Shown: positions 17,946 through 27,056 of the stretch, piece by piece
How positions within the stretch are numbered: position 1 is the first letter of the stretch
Layout: each line of letters opens with the position of its first letter
DNA from: Actinomadura meyerae
Lineage (GTDB): Bacteria > Actinomycetota > Actinomycetes > Streptosporangiales > Streptosporangiaceae
Direction: 5' to 3'
Assembly (NCBI RefSeq): GCF_900188445.1
Contig: NZ_FZOR01000032.1
Coordinates: 1-64,000 of the forward strand
Length of the DNA stretch: 64,000 nucleotides
Position numbers and translations under genes: made by a program
Notes under the pieces: generated by a model
Seen by the model: the letters and a program-made list of their open reading frames with translations, nothing else
Databases searched by the model: none
What the model was told of the DNA's origin: nothing

Positions 17946-18542
17946 TCAGCCCGTCAGGTAGCGCTGGACGGCCGGGGCGACCAGCTCGATCAGCTCGTCC
18001 TCCGTGGCGGAGGCCATCGGCTCGATGCGCAGCACGTACCGCAGGATCATCAGCCCGATCATCTGCCCGGCCGCCGCCTGGATCCCGAGCGGCGGCGCCT
18101 GGGTCGCCTCCTTCGCCTTCCCGAACAGGGCGACCGTGACGAACTCGCGCAGCAGCGCCGCCGCCCGCTCGTTCGTCATCGCGGAGCGGAGCATCGCCAG
18201 CATCGGCGCGCGGCGGTCGTCGTCGCCCCACACGTCCAGGAACGTGCGGACCATCGTCTCGCCGAGCTTGTCGTGCGGCGACGCCATGATGCGCGGCAGG
18301 ATGAAGGACGGGTCCACCGGGAAGCGCATCGCCTCGATGAACACGCCCTCCTTGCTGCCGAAGAAGTGGTGGACGAGCGCGGGGTCGACCCCGGCGGCGC
18401 GCGCGATCGCGCGCAGCGACGCCCCGTCGTAGCCCTTCTCGGCGAACAGGTCCCGGGCCGCGGCGAGGATCTTCTCCCGCGTCTCGGTCGGGCCGGGGCG
18501 CCGCCCGGGGCCCCGGCCGCGGCGCCCGGCGGCCTGCGTCAC
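17946..18542 (-). CDS. TetR family transcriptional regulator
   Basis: A 198-residue regulator with an N-terminal TetR HTH (ETREKILAAARDLFAEKGYD, then SLRAIARAAGVDPALVHHFFGSKE, residues about 19-68) and a helical ligand-binding C-terminus. GTG 18542 overlaps the isomerase stop codon in GTGA (18539-18542), so the regulator is translated with that gene. It sits just upstream of the ABC-2 exporter genes, which it probably represses; the ligand is unknown. Confidence 0.92.
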   Translation of the reverse strand: MTQAAGRRGRGPGRRPGPTETREKILAAARDLFAEKGYDGASLRAIARAAGVDPALVHHFFGSKEGVFIEAMRFPVDPSFILPRIMASPHDKLGETMVRTFLDVWGDDDRRAPMLAMLRSAMTNERAAALLREFVTVALFGKAKEATQAPPLGIQAAAGQMIGLMILRYVLRIEPMASATEDELIELVAPAVQRYLTG

Positions 18543-19423
18543 CGCACGCCCCGGCGGGTGATCTCCCCGGCCGGCGTGACCTCCCAGGTGTGCGCGGAGG
18601 CGGCCAGGTGCAGGCGGGCGAACGCCAGGGCCTCGGCGAGGTCCTCCATCCGCTCGACCCGGCTGGACGCGCGCCGCGTGTTCACTTCGAGGACGACGTG
18701 CCCCCGGAAACCGCCCTCGGCGAGGTTCTCCAGCATCGGCCCGCACGGCTGGTTGCCCCGCCCAGGGACGAGATGCTCGTCCTTGTTCGTGATGCCCACG
18801 CCGTCGGCGAGGTGGATGTGCCGCAGGCGGTCGCCCAGGGCCCCGGCCATGTCGACGGCGTCCGACCCCGACACCGCGGTGTGGGACAGGTCGAGCGTGA
18901 CGTACGGGTAGTCCTGGTCGACGGGGTTCCAGTCGGGCAGGTACATGCCCGCCTCGGCACCGCGCGCCTTGAGCGGGAACATGTTCTCCACCGCGAACAG
19001 GACGTCCGTCTCCTCCTGCATGCGGGCGAGGCCCTCGACGAACTCCTTGGCGTAGTCGCGCTGCCACCGGAACGGCGGGTGGACGACGACGACCTCCGCG
19101 CCCAGCTCCTCGGCGACCTCCTTGGAGCGGATGAGCTTGCCCCACGGCTCGCGCCCCCACACGCGCTGCGTGAGCAGCAGGCAGGGCGCGTGGATCGACT
19201 TGATCGGAACCTGGTGGTAGTCGGACAGCCGGCGCAGGACGTTCAGGTCCTGCGAGGAGGCGTCCGTGGAGACCATGACCTCGATGCCGTCGTAGCCCAG
19301 CAGCGCGGCGATCTCGAACGCGCTCGGTACCTTCTCGGGGTAGACCGACGCGGTGGAGAGCGTGATCGGCGCGTCCGGTACCCGGAGAGCCGGTGTACTG
19401 ACGCCGTTGTGCTGCGGGGTCAA
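18539..19423 (-). CDS. Sugar phosphate isomerase/epimerase (xylose-isomerase-like TIM barrel)
   Basis: A 294-residue AP endonuclease family 2 type TIM barrel. Candidate metal ligands are the His and Glu residues in SIHAPCLLL, VVVVHPPFRW, LFAVENMFP, VTLDLSHTAVSG, IHLADGVG and VVLEVNTRR. A homologue sits near proC in mycobacteria (Rv0498 group). The substrate is unknown. TTG 19423 is preferred because GAGGA lies 5 nt upstream; a TTG at 19477 would add an uncharacteristic leader. It overlaps the TetR gene by 4 nt. Confidence 0.85.
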   Translation of the reverse strand: MTPQHNGVSTPALRVPDAPITLSTASVYPEKVPSAFEIAALLGYDGIEVMVSTDASSQDLNVLRRLSDYHQVPIKSIHAPCLLLTQRVWGREPWGKLIRSKEVAEELGAEVVVVHPPFRWQRDYAKEFVEGLARMQEETDVLFAVENMFPLKARGAEAGMYLPDWNPVDQDYPYVTLDLSHTAVSGSDAVDMAGALGDRLRHIHLADGVGITNKDEHLVPGRGNQPCGPMLENLAEGGFRGHVVLEVNTRRASSRVERMEDLAEALAFARLHLAASAHTWEVTPAGEITRRGVR

Positions 19424-19585
19424 GGCTTCCTCGCCAGGAATGATCGCTCGACGATGTTCATCAGGTTCGCAAGGCAAAGCCTATGCGGCGGCGGCGCGGA
19501 TGAAACAACCGGCCGGAGTGATCCTGGACGCGTCGCCGCGCGAGGCCCCGCATCGCCCGCGCGGAGGCGGTTACGCTCTGCGTCC

Positions 19586-20284
19586 GTGGCCGATATCGCG
19601 CCGGGCGCCGTGCCGAGCCCCAACATCTGGAACTCACCGCGGGTCTACGAGCTGGAGAACCGCGCCGTCGACCCGGACGGCGTCCTCGCCGCCGCGATGC
19701 GCGCGATCCGCCCGTGGACCGGCGCCGACGTCCTCGACGTCGGCTGCGGGACGGGCTTCCACCTGCCGTTCTTCGCCGCCGACGCCCGCCGGGTGGTCGG
19801 CGTGGAGCCGCACGCCGGGCTGGCCGCGGCCGCCGCGCGCCGCGCCGGGGACCTGCCGAACGTCACCGTCCGCGTGGGCGCCGCGCAGGCGCTGCCGCTC
19901 CCGGACGCCTCCGTCGACGTCGTGCACGCCCGCTGGGCCTACTTCTTCGGGCCCGGCTGCGAACCAGGCCTCGCCGAGCTCGACCGGGTCGTCCGGCGCG
20001 GCGGGGCCGTGTTCGTCATCGACAACGACGCCACCCGCTCCACGTTCGGCCGCTGGTTCCGGCGGAGCCTGCCGAAGTACGACCCCGGGGCGGTCGAGCG
20101 GTTCTGGACGCGCCGCGGCTTCTCCCGGGAGCCGCTGACGATCCGGTGGTCGTTCCAGAACCGCGACGACCTCGCCGCCGTACTGCGCATCGAGTTCCCG
20201 CCGGACCTCGCGGACGCCTGCCTGCGCGAGCATCCTGGTCTGGAGGTGGACTATGCCGTGAATTTGTGGTGGCGTTGCCACTGA
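19586..20284 (+). CDS. SAM-dependent class I methyltransferase
   Basis: A 232-residue methyltransferase. Motif I is VLDVGCGTGFH (about 49-59), the acidic residue after strand 2 is in VVGVEPHAG, and motif post-II ALPLPDASVDVVHAR is near residue 100. The C-terminal half is Arg- and Trp-rich (WFRRSLPKYDPGAVERFW). It starts at GTG 19586 without a strong ribosome binding site and is divergent from the isomerase gene. The substrate is unknown. Confidence 0.85.
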   Translation: MADIAPGAVPSPNIWNSPRVYELENRAVDPDGVLAAAMRAIRPWTGADVLDVGCGTGFHLPFFAADARRVVGVEPHAGLAAAAARRAGDLPNVTVRVGAAQALPLPDASVDVVHARWAYFFGPGCEPGLAELDRVVRRGGAVFVIDNDATRSTFGRWFRRSLPKYDPGAVERFWTRRGFSREPLTIRWSFQNRDDLAAVLRIEFPPDLADACLREHPGLEVDYAVNLWWRCH

Positions 20285-20318
20285 GTTACTGACTAGTTGG
20301 TCATACGGGAGGACCGAC

Positions 20319-21377
20319 ATGGGCCGTGTCACTGCCGGGAGAGCGTTCGGCGGGCTGCTGGCCGCCACCGCCGCCGGGGCCGCCGGCGCGGGCGCCGGGC
20401 TGGTCGCCCAGCGCCGCGCGATGCGCCGCCTCCAGCTGCGCCCCGACCCGTTCGCGGGCGAGCCCTTCGGCTCCCTGCGCGGACGGCCCGTCCCCGTCCG
20501 CGCCGACGACGGCACCCGCCTGTACGCCGAGATCGACGGCGACGACCGCACCGACCTCGCCGTCGTGTTCTCGCACGGCTGGACGCTCACCCAGGACTCC
20601 TGGCACTTCCAGCGCAAGGCGCTGCGCGGCCTCGGCCGGCTCGTCTTCTGGGACCAGCGCGGCCACGGCCGCTCCGACGGCGGCGACCGCGAGGGCTACT
20701 CCGTCACCCGCCTCGCCGCCGACCTCGCCGCCGTCATCGCCGCGACCGTCCCCGCCGGCACGCCCGTGGTCCTCGTCGGCCACTCCATGGGCGGCATGAC
20801 GATCATGCGCTACGCCGACGAGCACCCCGAGCTGATCGGCCGCAGGATCCTCGCCACCGGGCTGCTGTGCACCTCGTCCGGCGGGCTCTCCGAGATCACC
20901 CTCGGCATGCCCGCGCTGCTCGCCCGCACCACCCACCGCGTCCTGCCGCGCGCCCTCGGCGCCGTCGGCGCCGGCTCCGGCGCCGTCGAGAGGGTCCGCC
21001 ACCTCGGCCGCGACGCCGCCACCCTCGTCGAGGACCTCGTCGCCTTCGGCCCCGACGCCAGCCCCGCCGCGGTCGCGTTCGCCGAGCAGATGATGACCGA
21101 GACCCGCATGGACGCCTTCGCCGCCTTCCTCCGCTCCATGATCACCACCGACGTGATCAGCGACTGCGCCGCCCTCGGCCGCGCCGACACCCTCGTCATC
21201 GGCGGCGAGAACGACATGCTCACCCCCGTCGAGCACAGCCTCAAGATCGCTTCCTGCGTCCCGTCCGCCCGTCTGGAGGTCGTCCCGACCGCCGGCCACA
21301 TGGCCATGATGGAACGCCCCGGCACAGTCTCCGACCACCTGGGCGACCTGATCGAACGAGCCCGTAAGCTGTGTTAG
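20319..21377 (+). CDS. Alpha/beta hydrolase
   Basis: A 352-residue alpha/beta-fold hydrolase with a hydrophobic Ala/Gly-rich N-terminus (residues about 8-28) that may be a membrane anchor or signal. SHGWTL supplies the oxyanion hole, DQRGHGRSD follows, and GHSMGG (about residue 154) carries the nucleophilic Ser. The catalytic Asp is in GGENDMLTP and the His in TAGHMAMME. GGGAGG lies about 8 nt before ATG 20319. The substrate is unknown. Confidence 0.88.
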   Translation: MGRVTAGRAFGGLLAATAAGAAGAGAGLVAQRRAMRRLQLRPDPFAGEPFGSLRGRPVPVRADDGTRLYAEIDGDDRTDLAVVFSHGWTLTQDSWHFQRKALRGLGRLVFWDQRGHGRSDGGDREGYSVTRLAADLAAVIAATVPAGTPVVLVGHSMGGMTIMRYADEHPELIGRRILATGLLCTSSGGLSEITLGMPALLARTTHRVLPRALGAVGAGSGAVERVRHLGRDAATLVEDLVAFGPDASPAAVAFAEQMMTETRMDAFAAFLRSMITTDVISDCAALGRADTLVIGGENDMLTPVEHSLKIASCVPSARLEVVPTAGHMAMMERPGTVSDHLGDLIERARKLC

Positions 21378-21624
21378 CCCAGGGGCGCGACCCCCTGGAA
21401 CCCCCGTCACGAGCCGGTCGATCCTCACGCCACAGTGCGGGTCACTCTGACCGTGCGGCTCGCTGACGTGTCGCTCCGGTCGCCCGGCTCGGCGGGTCGT
21501 GCGACCTACGGGCGCCAGAGCGCCCTCCGGCCGCCCGACCCGTGTCCACCCTGGGGCACGTTCGTGGCGGGGGCCGATCATTGCGGTGGGGCGTTGTCGG
21601 ACGGGGGCTCTACGCTTCCGTGGC

Positions 21625-23058
21625 ATGGCGAAGGCGAAGACGGCCAAGGCGGCCTACCGGTGCTCGGAGTGCGGGTGGCAGACGTCCAAGTGGGTGGGGC
21701 GCTGCGGCGAGTGCCAGACGTGGGGGACGGTCACCGAGGCGGCGTCCGCCACGCCCGCGCGGGTCGTGTCCGCTGGCCCCGTCAGTGCGCCCGCCCGGCC
21801 GATCGGGCAGGTGGACGTCCGGTCCGCCAAGACCCGCCCCACCGGGCTGGACGAGCTCGACCGGGTGCTCGGCGGCGGCATCGTGCCCGGCGCCGTCCTG
21901 CTGCTGGCGGGCGAGCCGGGCATCGGCAAGTCGACGCTGCTGCTGGAGGTCGCCGCGCTCGCCTCGACCGGGAACGAGGGCAACGGTGACGGCGCCGCGA
22001 AGAACGTCCTGTACGTGACGGGCGAGGAGTCCGCCGAGCAGGTACGGCTGCGCGCCGACCGGGTCGGCGCGATCACCGACCGGCTCTACCTCGCCGCCGA
22101 GACCGAGCTGTCGGCGATCCTCGGGCACATCGACGCCGTCGAGCCGGCGCTGCTCGTCGTCGACTCCATCCAGACGATCGGGACGTCCGAGGCCGACGGC
22201 GCGCCCGGCGGCGTCACCCAGATCCGCGAGGTCGCCGCCAACCTGATCAGGGTCGCCAAGGAGCGCGGCATCACCGTCGTGCTCGTCGGCCACGTCACCA
22301 AGGAGGGCGCGATCGCCGGGCCGCGCCTGCTGGAGCACCTCGTCGACGTCGTCCTGTACTTCGAGGGCGACCGGCACTCCCGGCTCCGCATGATCCGCGC
22401 CGTGAAGAACCGCTACGGGCCGACCGACGAGCTCGGCTGCTTCGACCTGTCCGAGGTCGGCATCGTCGGGCTGCCCGACCCGAGCGGCCTGTTCCTCACC
22501 CGCCGCGACGAGGCCGTCCCCGGCACCTGCGTCACCGTCACGCTGGAGGGCCGCCGCCCCCTGGTCGCCGAGGTGCAGTCGCTCGTCGCGAAGTCGCACC
22601 TGCCCGCGCCGCGCCGGGCCACGTCCGGGCTCGACACCTCCCGCGTCGCGATGGTCCTCGCCGTCCTCGCGCAGCGCTGCAAGATCTCCATGCACGAGCA
22701 GGACGTGTACGTCTCCACGGTCGGCGGGGTGCGGCTCAACGAGACCTCCGTCGACCTCGCGCTCGCGCTCGCCGTCGCGGGCTCCACCGTCGAGCAGGCC
22801 CTGTCGACCAGCCTGATCGCGCTCGGCGAGGTCGGCCTCGCCGGAGAGGTCCGCGTCGTGCCCGGCGTCCAGCGGCGGCTCGCCGAGGCGGCCCGGCTCG
22901 GGTTCAAGCACGCCGTCGTCCCGCGCGGGTCCCTCGAACTGGCCGACGGGTCCCCGCTCAAGCGCGCCGATCCGCAGCTCACCAGCTACGAGGGCATGAA
23001 GGTGATGGAGGTCGACAGCCTGAAACAGGCGCTCCAGGTCGCGTTTACGGCCCCGTGA
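21625..23058 (+). CDS. radA: DNA repair protein RadA
   Basis: A 477-residue RecA-like branch-migration ATPase. The N-terminal zinc finger uses Cys13, Cys16, Cys27 and Cys30. Walker A GEPGIGKST is near residue 95, the RadA-specific KNRYGPTDE replaces the usual KNRFG, and the C-terminal Lon-protease-like domain includes VGGVRLNETSVDLALALAVA. It acts in recombination intermediate processing. disA lies 113 nt downstream on the same strand, the usual actinobacterial order, and RadA is known to interact with DisA in Bacillus. Start ATG 21625 places the zinc finger correctly. Confidence 0.95.
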   Translation: MAKAKTAKAAYRCSECGWQTSKWVGRCGECQTWGTVTEAASATPARVVSAGPVSAPARPIGQVDVRSAKTRPTGLDELDRVLGGGIVPGAVLLLAGEPGIGKSTLLLEVAALASTGNEGNGDGAAKNVLYVTGEESAEQVRLRADRVGAITDRLYLAAETELSAILGHIDAVEPALLVVDSIQTIGTSEADGAPGGVTQIREVAANLIRVAKERGITVVLVGHVTKEGAIAGPRLLEHLVDVVLYFEGDRHSRLRMIRAVKNRYGPTDELGCFDLSEVGIVGLPDPSGLFLTRRDEAVPGTCVTVTLEGRRPLVAEVQSLVAKSHLPAPRRATSGLDTSRVAMVLAVLAQRCKISMHEQDVYVSTVGGVRLNETSVDLALALAVAGSTVEQALSTSLIALGEVGLAGEVRVVPGVQRRLAEAARLGFKHAVVPRGSLELADGSPLKRADPQLTSYEGMKVMEVDSLKQALQVAFTAP

Positions 23059-23171
23059 TCCGGGTCACGCCAGAGTATTACTCCACACAACGCACGCTTG
23101 CGACCTGGGGAGGAACCGGCGCGCGGCCCTCCTCGGTAAACTGACGCCGTCCAGCGACCTCCGGGGGTCAG

Positions 23172-24254
23172 GTGCCATCACACGACAAGGGTCATGACGA
23201 GCGACGCCGCGCCACCTTGGCAGCGGTGGCCCCGGGCACCCAGATCCGCGACGGACTGGAGCGGATCCTCCGGGGCCACACCGGCGGCCTGATCGTGCTC
23301 GGCTACGACAAGGCGGTCGAGGAGCTGTGCACGGGCGGCTTCGAGCTCGACGTCGAGTTCTCCGCGACCCGCCTGCGCGAACTCGCCAAGATGGACGGCG
23401 CCATCGTCCTGGACGACAGCCACAGCCGCATCGTCCGCGCCGCCGTCCACCTCGTGCCCGACTCGACCATCCCGACCGAGGAGTCCGGGACGCGGCACCG
23501 CACCGCCGAGCGCGTCGCCCGCCAGACCGGGCTGCCCGTCATCTCCGTCAGCCAGTCGATGCACATCATCGCGCTGTACCTCGACGGCATCCGCTACGTC
23601 CTCGAAGACTCGGCCGCCATCCTGTCCAAGGCCAACCAGGCCCTGGCGACGCTCGAACGCTACAAGCTGCGGCTCGACGAGGTGTCCGGCACGCTCTCCG
23701 CCCTCGAGATCGAGGACCTCGTCACCGTCCGCGACGTCAGCGCCGTCGTCCAGCGCCTGGAGATGGTGCGGCGCATCGCCGACGAGATCGAGGGCTACGT
23801 CGTCGAGCTCGGCACCGACGGGCGGCTGCTGTCCCTCCAGCTCGACGAGCTGGTCTCCGGCGTCGACGCCGACCGGGAGCTGATCGTCCGCGACTACCCG
23901 TCCGACGACACCCGCGCCCGCGGCGTCGCGGCCATCCTGGCGTCCCTCGACACCCTGTCCGCCAACGAGCTCCTCGACCTGTCCACGGTCGCCGAGGTGA
24001 TGGGCTTCGCCGGCCCGGACGCCCTCGACCTGCCCGTCAGCCCCAAGGGCTTCCGCCTGCTCGCCAAGGTGCCGCGGCTGCCCAGCATGGTCGTCGAGCG
24101 GCTCGTCGAGCACTTCGGCGGCCTGCAGAAGCTCCTCGCCGCCAGCATCGACGACCTCCAGGCCGTCGGCGGCGTCGGCGAGTCCCGCGCCCGCAGCGTC
24201 CGCGAGGGGCTCTCCCGCCTCGCCGAGTCCTCCATCCTGGAACGCTACGTCTGA
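23172..24254 (+). CDS. disA: DNA integrity scanning diadenylate cyclase DisA
   Basis: A 360-residue enzyme joining two ATP molecules into c-di-AMP. The DAC domain (residues 20-150) has the catalytic motifs DGAIVLDD (about 74-81) and RHRTAER (about 107-113). A helical spine follows (160-300), and the C-terminal helix-hairpin-helix domain (GGLQKLLAASIDDLQAVGGV, then GESRAR) binds branched DNA. The octameric protein scans DNA and lowers c-di-AMP output at lesions. GTG 23172 follows GGGGG. Its product is the ligand of the riboswitch at 37155-37345. Confidence 0.95.
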   Translation: MPSHDKGHDERRRATLAAVAPGTQIRDGLERILRGHTGGLIVLGYDKAVEELCTGGFELDVEFSATRLRELAKMDGAIVLDDSHSRIVRAAVHLVPDSTIPTEESGTRHRTAERVARQTGLPVISVSQSMHIIALYLDGIRYVLEDSAAILSKANQALATLERYKLRLDEVSGTLSALEIEDLVTVRDVSAVVQRLEMVRRIADEIEGYVVELGTDGRLLSLQLDELVSGVDADRELIVRDYPSDDTRARGVAAILASLDTLSANELLDLSTVAEVMGFAGPDALDLPVSPKGFRLLAKVPRLPSMVVERLVEHFGGLQKLLAASIDDLQAVGGVGESRARSVREGLSRLAESSILERYV

Positions 24255-24318
24255 CCCGCGCGCACGCGCGCATGGTCCGAGCCGCGCGCACGGGCGCCGG
24301 TTTCCCGCGCACGCGTGC

Positions 24319-24936
24319 TCAGCGGAGGCGGAAGATCTGCTTTCCGCCGGTCGTCGCGCCCTTCAACCGGGCCACATACGTGCCGGGACGGGCCACCGCG
24401 TTGCCCTTGCAGCCCCGGGTGCGGTCCCAGACGACGGTGTCGACGTACGGGATGCCGCGCCGGAGCGTCTCCTTGGCGGCGGTACCGCGGCGGCAGCCCG
24501 CGGACGACCAGATGCGGTCCGAGCCCGACGTGATGCGGACGTCCAGGGACCTCGTGTCGAACTTGCAGGCCCCCTGGCCCGTGTAGACGACCGTGACCCT
24601 GAACTCGGGCCGCTCGGAACCGCTGTAGGTGCTCTGCTGCGCAGACATGTTGACGACCAGGTCATCGCCGTCGCAGGGGCCGCCGTCCCGCACCGGGGCC
24701 GGGCGGGGCGTGGCCGTCGTGGTGACCGTCACCGTCGGCATCGCGGTGGGCGGCGGCGGAGGGCTCGTGCTCTCGGCCGCGCCCGCGTTCCGGACCTGCT
24801 CGTCCCCGCCCGTCCCGGCGCACGCCCAGGCCACCAGGCCGACCGCACCCAGAACCGCGGCCAGGGCGACCGCGCGACGCCGCCAGTACTGGTCCAACCC
24901 AGAACCACCCGAGTGACGCCCAGTATTCGGAAACAT
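24319..24936 (-). CDS. Secreted or membrane-anchored protein of unknown function
   Basis: Up to 205 residues: a short cytoplasmic N-terminus, a hydrophobic segment at about residues 21-40 ending near a Cys (GLVAWACAGTGG), a Pro/Thr-rich linker (about 58-85), and a beta-rich domain with four Cys that could pair (GPCDGDDL, GACKFDT, SAGCRRGT, TRGCKGN). The Cys after the hydrophobic segment could be a lipoprotein site but the context is not canonical. No convincing ribosome binding site precedes ATG 24936; TTG 24897 is an alternative. The gene is divergent from mutY. Confidence 0.75.
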   Translation of the reverse strand: MFPNTGRHSGGSGLDQYWRRRAVALAAVLGAVGLVAWACAGTGGDEQVRNAGAAESTSPPPPPTAMPTVTVTTTATPRPAPVRDGGPCDGDDLVVNMSAQQSTYSGSERPEFRVTVVYTGQGACKFDTRSLDVRITSGSDRIWSSAGCRRGTAAKETLRRGIPYVDTVVWDRTRGCKGNAVARPGTYVARLKGATTGGKQIFRLR

Positions 24937-25005
24937 ACGGGCAGTATGCATTCGGCGGACCGGAACGAGGGGACGACCCGCCGCGTGCCACAATGGCCGC
25001 GCGCC

Positions 25006-25884
25006 ATGAACCTGAACTCCCTCTACACCGCCCCGATCCTCGCCTGGTACGAGGCGAACGCCCGGGACCTGCCGTGGCGGGCGCCGGACGCCACCCCGTG
25101 GGGCGTCCTGGTCAGCGAGATCATGCTCCAGCAGACCCCGGTCTCCCGCGTCCTGCCCGTCTGGGACGCCTGGATGGCCCGCTGGCCCACCCCCGCCGCG
25201 CTGGCCGCCGAACCGTCCGGGGAGGCCGTCCGGGCGTGGGGGCGGCTCGGCTACCCGCGCCGGGCCCTGCGCCTCCACGAGTCCGCCCGCGCGATCACCG
25301 AACGGCACGGCGGCGAGGTGCCGTCCTCCCACGCCGACCTGCTGGCGCTGCCCGGCATCGGCGCGTACACGGCCGCGGCCGTCGCCAGCTTCGCGTTCCG
25401 GCAGCGGCACGCCGTCCTCGACACCAACGTCCGGCGGGTGCTGGCCCGACTGGTCTCCGGCGTCGAGTACCCGCCGAAGTCGCAGACCAGGGCGGAGGTC
25501 GAGCTGGCGGAGAGCCTCCTGCCGCCCGACCCGCCGACCGCCGCCCGCTGGGCCGTCGCGGCGATGGAACTGGGCGCGCTCGTCTGCACCGCCCGCACGC
25601 CCCGCTGCGTCGACTGCCCGGTGCTCGACAAGTGCGCCTGGCACGCCGCCGGACGCCCCGCCCACGACGGGCCCCCGCGCCGCGGCCAGACCTACGCGGG
25701 CACCGACCGCCAGTGCCGCGGCCGCATCCTCGCCGTCCTGCGGGACGCCGAGGGCCCGGTCGAGAAACCGGCCCTCGACGTCGTGTGGTCGGATGCCGTC
25801 CAGCGCGAGCGCGCCTTGGACGCCCTCATCGCCGACGGCCTGGTCGACCCTCTGGACGACGGCCGCTACGCCCTCCCCCACTGA
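25006..25884 (+). CDS. mutY: A/G-specific adenine glycosylase
   Basis: A 292-residue base-excision repair enzyme removing adenine opposite 8-oxoguanine. The catalytic Glu is in SEIMLQQTPVSRV (about residue 37), the helix-hairpin-helix LPGIGAYTAAAVASFAF is near 112-128 and the catalytic Asp is in VLDTNVRRVL (about 139). The 4Fe-4S cluster ligands fit C-x6-C-x2-C-x5-C, near residues 194-210. The C-terminal MutT-like 8-oxoG recognition domain found in E. coli MutY is absent or very short, as is typical for actinobacterial forms. Confidence 0.94.
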   Translation: MNLNSLYTAPILAWYEANARDLPWRAPDATPWGVLVSEIMLQQTPVSRVLPVWDAWMARWPTPAALAAEPSGEAVRAWGRLGYPRRALRLHESARAITERHGGEVPSSHADLLALPGIGAYTAAAVASFAFRQRHAVLDTNVRRVLARLVSGVEYPPKSQTRAEVELAESLLPPDPPTAARWAVAAMELGALVCTARTPRCVDCPVLDKCAWHAAGRPAHDGPPRRGQTYAGTDRQCRGRILAVLRDAEGPVEKPALDVVWSDAVQRERALDALIADGLVDPLDDGRYALPH

Positions 25885-25923
25885 TCGTCCCGCCGCGCAC
25901 AACCCGACGGGACGCCGCCGGTG

Positions 25924-27042
25924 TCAGGGGAGCGGGATCCCCGCGCGTTCCGCTTGCAGTTCGGAGCGGACGACTTCCAGCAGCCGCCCCACCCAGTTGC
26001 GACCGGCGCTGCCGCGCGTCCTCCAGTGGTCGGATTCCATCCCGTTGTAGGCGAGGGACGCGTCACCGGTGCCCATCAGCGTCTCCGCCAGATCAGGGTG
26101 CTGCGTGTACTTGGCGCGCAGGAGCCCGGCCATCACCGCCGTCCGCGCCTCCGCCCACCCCTGGACGCGGGGTACCTCCTCGGCGGCCAGCCGGGCGTCG
26201 ATACCCCGCTCAGCCGAACGGATCCGCTCACGGGCGGCGGGGTCGTCCGTGGAAAGCGCCCAGTAGGCGTGCTCCACCGACGAGTAGACGACGCCCTCGA
26301 CCTCGATCGGGCGCGGGTAGTCGTTCTGCAGGGCATCGATTCCGGCGTCCTGCGGGAACCCCTTCGGATACACGCGCCCGCCGAAGTGCACCGTCCCCGC
26401 CACCGGCTCCGCCGGGCCGTCGGCGGGCTGCTTGTCCGCGTACTCCGCGCGAACGCGGTCCCGTTCGGCGAAGTACCTCAGCGCCCATTCGCGCATGGCC
26501 TCGGTGATCTCGTCGTCGTCGAACCATCCGCCTATCGGGGGCTCTCCGATGTCGGTGCACAGGTAGATCAGCGGACGGTCCTTGTTGTCCATGTCGCCGA
26601 GCGCGTAGTGCCGCTTGTGCTCCGGGATCGCGAGGTAGGCCTCCCGCAGCGCCAGGCGGTCGGCCTCGTCCCGCGACTCCAGGTACCGGTCCAGGACGGC
26701 CAGGCACCGGTCGGTGGAGTCGGGACGGCCGTTCAACCGCTCGATGTCGTCCGCCACCTCGCCTAGCAGCATCTCCGCCGTGAGACCGAACATCGGCTCG
26801 GCGGCCTTCCAGCGCCCCAGCTCGTACGCGCTGATCTCGCCGCCCTCGGGGACCTGCGTCACCACCCAGCCGCAGTCGAGCTTCTCCCGCAGCCCGTCCA
26901 GGTCGACCCAGTCCCAGCAGTTGATCGCGCCGTCCGCGTAGATCAGGAGGTCGGCGAGGTGGTACGACATGTTGTGGATGAAGATCGGCCGCGCGACACC
27001 CTCGATGCGACGCCCGTCCTCGACGCGATAGATCCGCTTCAC
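25924..27042 (-). CDS. NADAR-domain protein with N-terminal DUF7638-like domain
   Basis: A 372-residue cytoplasmic protein. The first 110 residues (VARPIFIHNMSYHLADLLIY, then GAINCWDWVDLDGL) resemble DUF7638. The C-terminal 160 residues form a NADAR/YbiA-like domain (YPRPIEVEGVVYSSVEHAYW, then RAKYTQHPDLAETLMGTGD and WRTRGSAGRNWVGRLL). NADAR enzymes are glycosidases that remove ADP-ribose from modified bases or act on riboflavin intermediates. GTG 27042 with GAGGAG 10 nt upstream is chosen as start. It follows the GNAT gene by 14 nt in one operon. Confidence 0.82.
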   Translation of the reverse strand: MKRIYRVEDGRRIEGVARPIFIHNMSYHLADLLIYADGAINCWDWVDLDGLREKLDCGWVVTQVPEGGEISAYELGRWKAAEPMFGLTAEMLLGEVADDIERLNGRPDSTDRCLAVLDRYLESRDEADRLALREAYLAIPEHKRHYALGDMDNKDRPLIYLCTDIGEPPIGGWFDDDEITEAMREWALRYFAERDRVRAEYADKQPADGPAEPVAGTVHFGGRVYPKGFPQDAGIDALQNDYPRPIEVEGVVYSSVEHAYWALSTDDPAARERIRSAERGIDARLAAEEVPRVQGWAEARTAVMAGLLRAKYTQHPDLAETLMGTGDASLAYNGMESDHWRTRGSAGRNWVGRLLEVVRSELQAERAGIPLP

Positions 27043-27056
27043 TTCGGAAACACTCC